DNA of 40,238 nt from positions 1-40,238 of the forward strand of contig JAKSSL010000008.1 of NCBI GenBank assembly GCA_024403115.1, in the 5' to 3' direction. Source of the DNA: Clostridia bacterium (lineage in GTDB: Bacteria; Bacillota; Clostridia; Peptostreptococcales; Anaerovoracaceae). Under the pieces are notes generated by a model. That model was not told where the DNA came from. It made no database searches and saw only the letters and a program-made list of their open reading frames with translations. Made by a program: the position numbers and the translations under genes. Positions 36,396-40,238 of this stretch are shown in pieces. Within the stretch, counting starts at the first letter, position 1; each line of letters opens with the position of its first letter.

Positions 36396-37957
36396 TGGGG
36401 GAAGATCAAGTAAAGGCTAATGTTCCCGAAGAGGAAGAACTAAGCGAAGAAAAGATTTCTGAGCAAAGAAAGATCAGACGTGAAAAGTTAAAGGCTTTGC
36501 AAGAAGCTGGCAGAAATCCATTTGTACACGAAAAGTGGAATGTAACTGCTCACAGCAAAGACATTAAAGATAATTTTGAGGCTATGGAAGATCAGGAAGT
36601 TTCAATTGCTGGTCGTATGATGAGCCGTCGTATTATGGGTAAAGCTGCTTTCTTCGACATTCAAGATAAGCAAGGAAGAATCCAATGCTACATCAAGAGA
36701 GATGAAGTTGGAGAAGAAGAATACAAGTGGTTCAAGGCCGATGATATTGGCGACATCTTTGGTATTGAAGGTGTAGTTTTCAAGACTAACCACGGTGAAA
36801 TTTCAGTAAGAGTAACTAAATTAGTGCTTTTATCAAAATCACTTCAAGTATTGCCTAACAAGTTCCAAGGACTAAAGGACCAAGACCTTAGATATAGACA
36901 AAGATACGTTGATTTAATCATGAACGAAGAAGTTCGTGAAATGTTCGTAAAGCGTGCAAAAGCTATTAGAGAAATCAAGAGAGTACTAGAAGAAGACTAT
37001 GGCTATTTGGAAGTAGATACTCCTATTCTAGTTAATATTGCAGGCGGTGCTAATGCAAGACCTTTTGCAACTCACCACAACACTCTTGACCTAGATATGA
37101 AACTACGTATCTCAAACGAATTGAATCTAAAGAGATTAATCGTTGGTGGCTTGGACAGAGTATATGAAATGGGTAAGATGTTCCGTAACGAAGGTATGGA
37201 CAGAAACCACAACCCTGAATTTACATCAATGGAATGCTACATGGCTTATGGCAACATGGAAGACACTATGGATGTAACTGAGCAAATCGTATATAACGCT
37301 GCAATGAAGATTAACGGATCACCAATCATCAAATACCAAGGCAAGGAATTTGATACAACTCCACCTTGGAGAAGATTGAACATGGCAGATGCCGTTAAGG
37401 AAATCACTGGCGTTGACTTTGATAAGATTGATACTGATGAAGAGGCTAGAAAAGTTGCTTTAGAAAAGGGCATGGATCCAGATGAAGTTAAGAATTGGAC
37501 TAGAGGCAAGATCATTGCTGAAATGTTCGAAGAATTCTGCGAAGATGTTCCTGGATACCTTGATCAACCTACATTTGTAATCGGTCACCCTGTAGAAGTA
37601 TCACCTCTATCCAAGAGAGATCCTGAGGATCCTAGAATCACTAGAAGATTCGAGGCATATATTAATGGATGGGAAATTGCAAACGCTTTCTCAGAATTAA
37701 ACGACCCAATCGACCAATACGAGAGATTCGTTGCTCAACAACATCAATTGGATGCTGGAATCGACGACGAAGCTCATCCAATGGATTTAGATTTCGTAAA
37801 CGCATTGGAAGTTGGTCTACCACCAACAGGTGGATTAGGTGTTGGTATCGACAGAGTATTGATGCTAGTTTGCAACGCACCTACAATTAGAGATATTATC
37901 TTGTTCCCTACAATGAAACCTTTGGAAAAGAAGGAAAAGAAGGAAGAAGAGGAATAG
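36395..37957 (+). CDS. lysS: Lysine--tRNA ligase, class II
   Basis: Charges tRNA-Lys. The 520 residues include a Glu/Lys-rich N-terminal extension (about 1-35), an OB-fold anticodon-binding domain (about 60-165) and the class II catalytic core with motif 2 FRNEGMDRNHNPEF (263-276) and motif 3 GLGVGIDRVLM (about 480-490). The protein ends in a lysine-and-glutamate run. No T-box leader is seen. A hairpin terminator follows. Confidence 0.98.
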   Translation: MGEDQVKANVPEEEELSEEKISEQRKIRREKLKALQEAGRNPFVHEKWNVTAHSKDIKDNFEAMEDQEVSIAGRMMSRRIMGKAAFFDIQDKQGRIQCYIKRDEVGEEEYKWFKADDIGDIFGIEGVVFKTNHGEISVRVTKLVLLSKSLQVLPNKFQGLKDQDLRYRQRYVDLIMNEEVREMFVKRAKAIREIKRVLEEDYGYLEVDTPILVNIAGGANARPFATHHNTLDLDMKLRISNELNLKRLIVGGLDRVYEMGKMFRNEGMDRNHNPEFTSMECYMAYGNMEDTMDVTEQIVYNAAMKINGSPIIKYQGKEFDTTPPWRRLNMADAVKEITGVDFDKIDTDEEARKVALEKGMDPDEVKNWTRGKIIAEMFEEFCEDVPGYLDQPTFVIGHPVEVSPLSKRDPEDPRITRRFEAYINGWEIANAFSELNDPIDQYERFVAQQHQLDAGIDDEAHPMDLDFVNALEVGLPPTGGLGVGIDRVLMLVCNAPTIRDIILFPTMKPLEKKEKKEEEE

Positions 37958-37969
37958 TTATTAAAGATT

Positions 37970-37997
37970 AAAGCAGGTTGATTATGACCTGCTTTTT
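37970..37997 (+). terminator. Intrinsic terminator after lysS
   Basis: AAAGCAGGT and ACCTGCTTT pair around an 8-base loop, then TT. It is only 23 bases before the next gene, which has no clear promoter of its own. Confidence 0.78.
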
Positions 37998-38020
37998 GTG
38001 CTTTAAAAGGAAGTAAACTT

Positions 38021-39274
38021 ATGAAAAAACTAGTAATTATGCTATTAGGCATCGCCACAATCTTTATGGTGGGATGCACTAGCGATAAGACAGACAAGCT
38101 TACAGAATTAGACAAGTATATATATGAGGTGGAAGAATACAGTAGCCTAGACTATGAATACGCAGACAAGTTCTACGCCGAAAGGAATGACAATTGGGGA
38201 GGCGGTTGCAGTGCAATCAGCAAGATGGTGGATGGCCATCGTCTGGTAGGCAGAAACATGGACCTTAACATTTCCAATAAGTGTGCCTATATTATTAGAA
38301 CTAATGCGGGCAAGTATAGAACAATGGGCCTTGCCTATACAAGCAGAGATTATTCTCCAGATTATGACGAAATCCAAGACAAAGGCATTACAGAAGAGTT
38401 CTACAAGATTTTGCCTTTCATGTGCGACGATGTTATAAACGATGCAGGACTTCACGTGGAAATTAATATGAGACACGGAGAGTACTGGCCAAACGGCGAA
38501 GACAAGTATGCTTGCAAGGGAACAAACCCTGATTCCAAGAAGAGGGTTTATATGTTTGAGCTTCCTCGATATATCGGCGAAAACTGTTCCACAGTGGCAG
38601 AAGCCAAGGAATATATAGCAGGCTTAAATGTATATTCCCAAGACCATTATTGGAATTACTGCTTCATAATCAGCGACTCCAAGGGCAATTCCAGTCTGTT
38701 GGAATTCTCATCAAATGAGGTTTGCTGGCTGGATGAAAAGAATCTTCCAAGTTATACTTGGTTAGATGTATATCATACAAAAGCTATCGCTCAAACTAAT
38801 TTCTACCTGAATAAAAAAGCTTGGTACTCACAAGATATCAAGAGTGGAGAAGGTAGATTTGTCACTCTTCAAAAAGGAATTGACAAAGTAAAGAGCAGAA
38901 GCGACATGTACGATCTTATGAGAAAAGTACAATATTCCAACTTCTATTTGGATTATGACACTTGTAAAAAGAATTACTTTGATCCAAGAAGTGAGGATAT
39001 AGGGGAGATTTCATGGGCACAATATGATGTGGTAATGGATCCTGAGTTTGAGAATTATGCACGAGAGCTAATCAACGGTAGCAACGAAGGCATCAAGGAC
39101 ATGGATAGACAGAAAAAGCAGGATCTTAACAAATATTGGGAGTCCATATTTACAGAAGTTACTGATGTAAACGCTCAAGAGATATTTGTTCGTTTATATG
39201 AAAAGGAAGATAATTTGTATTTGCTTACTTTCGATGGAACTAAGAAATTAGATAGTATTGAGGATTGGAAGTAG
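38021..39274 (+). CDS. Lipoprotein Ntn-hydrolase of the choloylglycine hydrolase/linear amide C-N hydrolase type
   Basis: A 417-residue secreted enzyme expected to cleave non-peptide amide bonds such as acyl amides. A signal peptide (1-18) ends in a lipobox MVGC with Cys19 for lipid attachment; Met at -3 is unusual. The likely nucleophile is Cys63 in WGGGCSAI, followed at the normal distance by GRNMDL (Arg78, Asp81) and by NDAGLHVE, equivalent to the NEKGL element. The catalytic cysteine must become N-terminal, so cleavage before Cys63 would separate the enzyme from its lipid anchor. Closest types are acyl-amide, penicillin V or bile salt hydrolases; the substrate is not predictable. AAGGAAG precedes the ATG. 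Confidence 0.8.
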   Translation: MKKLVIMLLGIATIFMVGCTSDKTDKLTELDKYIYEVEEYSSLDYEYADKFYAERNDNWGGGCSAISKMVDGHRLVGRNMDLNISNKCAYIIRTNAGKYRTMGLAYTSRDYSPDYDEIQDKGITEEFYKILPFMCDDVINDAGLHVEINMRHGEYWPNGEDKYACKGTNPDSKKRVYMFELPRYIGENCSTVAEAKEYIAGLNVYSQDHYWNYCFIISDSKGNSSLLEFSSNEVCWLDEKNLPSYTWLDVYHTKAIAQTNFYLNKKAWYSQDIKSGEGRFVTLQKGIDKVKSRSDMYDLMRKVQYSNFYLDYDTCKKNYFDPRSEDIGEISWAQYDVVMDPEFENYARELINGSNEGIKDMDRQKKQDLNKYWESIFTEVTDVNAQEIFVRLYEKEDNLYLLTFDGTKKLDSIEDWK

Positions 39275-39302
39275 GCTATAAAAACTCACAAAGATAGAAA
39301 CT

Positions 39303-39328
39303 ATGGGCTGGAAACAGCCCATTTTTTT
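39303..39328 (+). terminator. Intrinsic terminator after the Ntn-hydrolase gene
   Basis: An 8-bp stem ATGGGCTG / CAGCCCAT with a stable GAAA loop and a run of Ts. Confidence 0.88.
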
Positions 39329-39329
39329 G

Positions 39330-39360
39330 TTGACAAAAACCTAAAGGGCGGATATATAAT
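39330..39360 (+). promoter_or_regulatory. Promoter of the resolvase gene
   Basis: A perfect TTGACA (39330-39335) is followed by TATATAAT (39353-39360), giving a 17-base spacing to TATATA or 19 to TATAAT. It abuts the terminator. Confidence 0.65.
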
Positions 39361-39402
39361 TAAAATGTACGTTATAACTCGATAGTAGTAGGAGGAATTA
39401 AC

Positions 39403-39993
39403 ATGAAGATTTATGGTTATGTAAGAGTGTCCTCAAAGGACCAGAACGAAGAAAGACAAATGATTGCCATGAAGAATTATGGGGTTGATTCAAAAAATAT
39501 TGTTCTTGACAAGCAATCAGGAAAAGACTTCAAGCGTCAAGGGTATATGCGACTTATTAGAAAGATGAAGCCGGGAGACCTCCTAGTAGTAAAAAGTATT
39601 GATCGCTTGGGGAGGAATTATGATGAAATCTTAGAACAATGGAGAAAAATCACAAAAGAAAAGCAGTGTGATGTAGTGGTGCTTGATATGCCGCTATTGG
39701 ACACACGGCGAGACAATGAAAATCTGACAAAGAGATTCGTTGCAGATTTGGTGCTACAGATATTATCCTATGTAGCACAAAACGAAAGAGAATTGATCAG
39801 ACAGAGGCAAAGAGAAGGTATAGAAGCGGCCAAAATGCGTGGCGTAAAGTTTGGAAGAAGACCTAAACCTTTGCCAGAAGACTTCCAGGCAGTTGCAAAG
39901 GAGTGTCAGGAAGGAAAACTCAGCGTACATGCAGGGGCAAGAAAGCTTCAAATGCCATATTCTACCTTTGCAAAGAAGTACAAAAAATGCTGA
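39403..39993 (+). CDS. Small serine recombinase (resolvase/invertase family)
   Basis: A 196-residue site-specific recombinase. The catalytic domain starts YGYVRVSSKDQNEERQ with Ser10 as the nucleophile and Arg8 alongside, and has IDRLGRN (66-72) and the long E helix around NERELIRQRQREGIEAA. The C-terminal 45 residues (LSVHAGARKLQMPYSTFAKK) are a resolvase-type helix-turn-helix. GGAGGA precedes the ATG and a strong promoter lies upstream. No transposase, res site array or invertible segment is seen next to it, though the window ends 245 bases later. It could be a chromosomal remnant of a mobile element or a stand-alone recombinase. Confidence 0.92.
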   Translation: MKIYGYVRVSSKDQNEERQMIAMKNYGVDSKNIVLDKQSGKDFKRQGYMRLIRKMKPGDLLVVKSIDRLGRNYDEILEQWRKITKEKQCDVVVLDMPLLDTRRDNENLTKRFVADLVLQILSYVAQNERELIRQRQREGIEAAKMRGVKFGRRPKPLPEDFQAVAKECQEGKLSVHAGARKLQMPYSTFAKKYKKC

Positions 39994-40039
39994 AAAATCA
40001 ACAAATAGGGTGGGATAGAGTAAAAAAATAAAAAATTTT

Positions 40040-40074
40040 TGGTTCTAAAGCTTGACTTTAAGAACCACTTTTTT
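40040..40074 (+). terminator. Intrinsic terminator downstream of the resolvase gene
   Basis: TGGTTCTAAAG pairs with CTTTAAGAACCA (one bulged base) and is followed by a C and TTTTTT. Confidence 0.72.
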
Positions 40075-40147
40075 AATTGTTGCTCGTTTAAAAATTATAG
40101 GAGAGAAAGTCCTTGAAAACACTTGCTTTCATATGGACCTCGGAAAT

Positions 40148-40238
40148 TTATATAAAACGAACAAAAGCATTATACAGCACGCAGTTCTCAAAGTCAGCTT
40201 TTTGAACAATCACTTTTACAAGGTCTGTAATAGTGAAA
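40148..40238 (-). CDS. Possible 3' end of a minus-strand gene running in from the right edge
   Basis: The minus strand is open from the edge to a TAA at 40150-40148, about 29 residues reading like a protein end (ITDLVKVIVQKADFEN). A plus-strand frame from the ATG at 40132 is also open to the edge, but has no ribosome binding site. The choice cannot be settled without more sequence. The rest of 39994-40147 holds only the terminator. Confidence 0.3.
   Translation of the reverse strand, partial: FTITDLVKVIVQKADFENCVLYNAFVRFI

Noticed and set aside
39371..39378. GTTATAAC palindrome as a resolvase crossover site
   Set aside because: Only one 8-bp site without paired recombinase half-sites or accessory subsites; common by chance in AT-rich DNA.

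Overview
This 40 kb window is the replication-origin region of a low-GC bacterial chromosome, most likely an anaerobic, amino-acid or butyrate-metabolising member of the Bacillota (class Clostridia). The evidence is the conserved order mnmG-mnmE-jag-yidC-yidD-rnpA-rpmH facing away from dnaA-dnaN-recF-gyrB-gyrA, consensus DnaA boxes on both sides of dnaA, AT-rich codon use, strong AGGAGG ribosome binding sites, and the presence of 3-hydroxybutyryl-CoA dehydrogenase, an acetate-type CoA-transferase, an ornithine-racemase-like enzyme and a four-ligand (C+) S18. I cannot assign a genus from sequence alone.

Layout. Positions 1-4582 (minus strand) hold the tRNA-modification genes mnmG (cut by the window edge) and mnmE, then jag, yidC, yidD, rnpA and rpmH. 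Positions 4583-4868 and 6222-6386 form a two-part origin on both sides of dnaA; the second part has a DnaA box, a short GC block and DnaA-trio-like triplets. Positions 6387-15560 carry dnaN, recF, gyrB, gyrA, an S11 DD-carboxypeptidase with no visible signal peptide, and trpS. Positions 15669-19701 (minus) hold two tandem long-chain acyl-CoA synthetase paralogs behind an ArsR-family regulator whose promoter carries a perfect 9-bp inverted repeat at the start site. Divergent from it are a CoA-transferase, alanine racemase and an alanine/ornithine racemase-family enzyme (19860-23499).

Positions 23632-28300 contain a small orphan protein resembling the tail of anaerobic ribonucleotide reductase, an HtrA protease, and a likely stress operon (hslO, DUF1934, a 31-residue membrane miniprotein, DUF1846). 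Positions 28352-33993 carry a short XRE regulator divergent from hbd, then rho, a DUF1385 membrane protein, prmC and a DAACS-family symporter with altered binding-site residues. Positions 34173-37957 hold rpsF-ssb-rpsR behind a structured leader, a radical SAM protein, greA and lysS. The right end has a lipoprotein Ntn-hydrolase of the choloylglycine hydrolase family and a serine resolvase, the only mobile-element-type gene in the window.

Most of the window is core replication, translation and cell-envelope machinery. The less ordinary points are the signal-less penicillin-binding protein, the ArsR/acyl-CoA synthetase control unit, the NrdD-tail orphan, the Prli42-like miniprotein in an Hsp33 operon, the non-canonical symporter and the lipid-anchored Ntn-hydrolase. 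No rRNA, tRNA, CRISPR array or insertion sequence was found, and no gene-free stretch exceeds about 290 bases. All motif and start-site statements come from reading the sequence; no database search was run.
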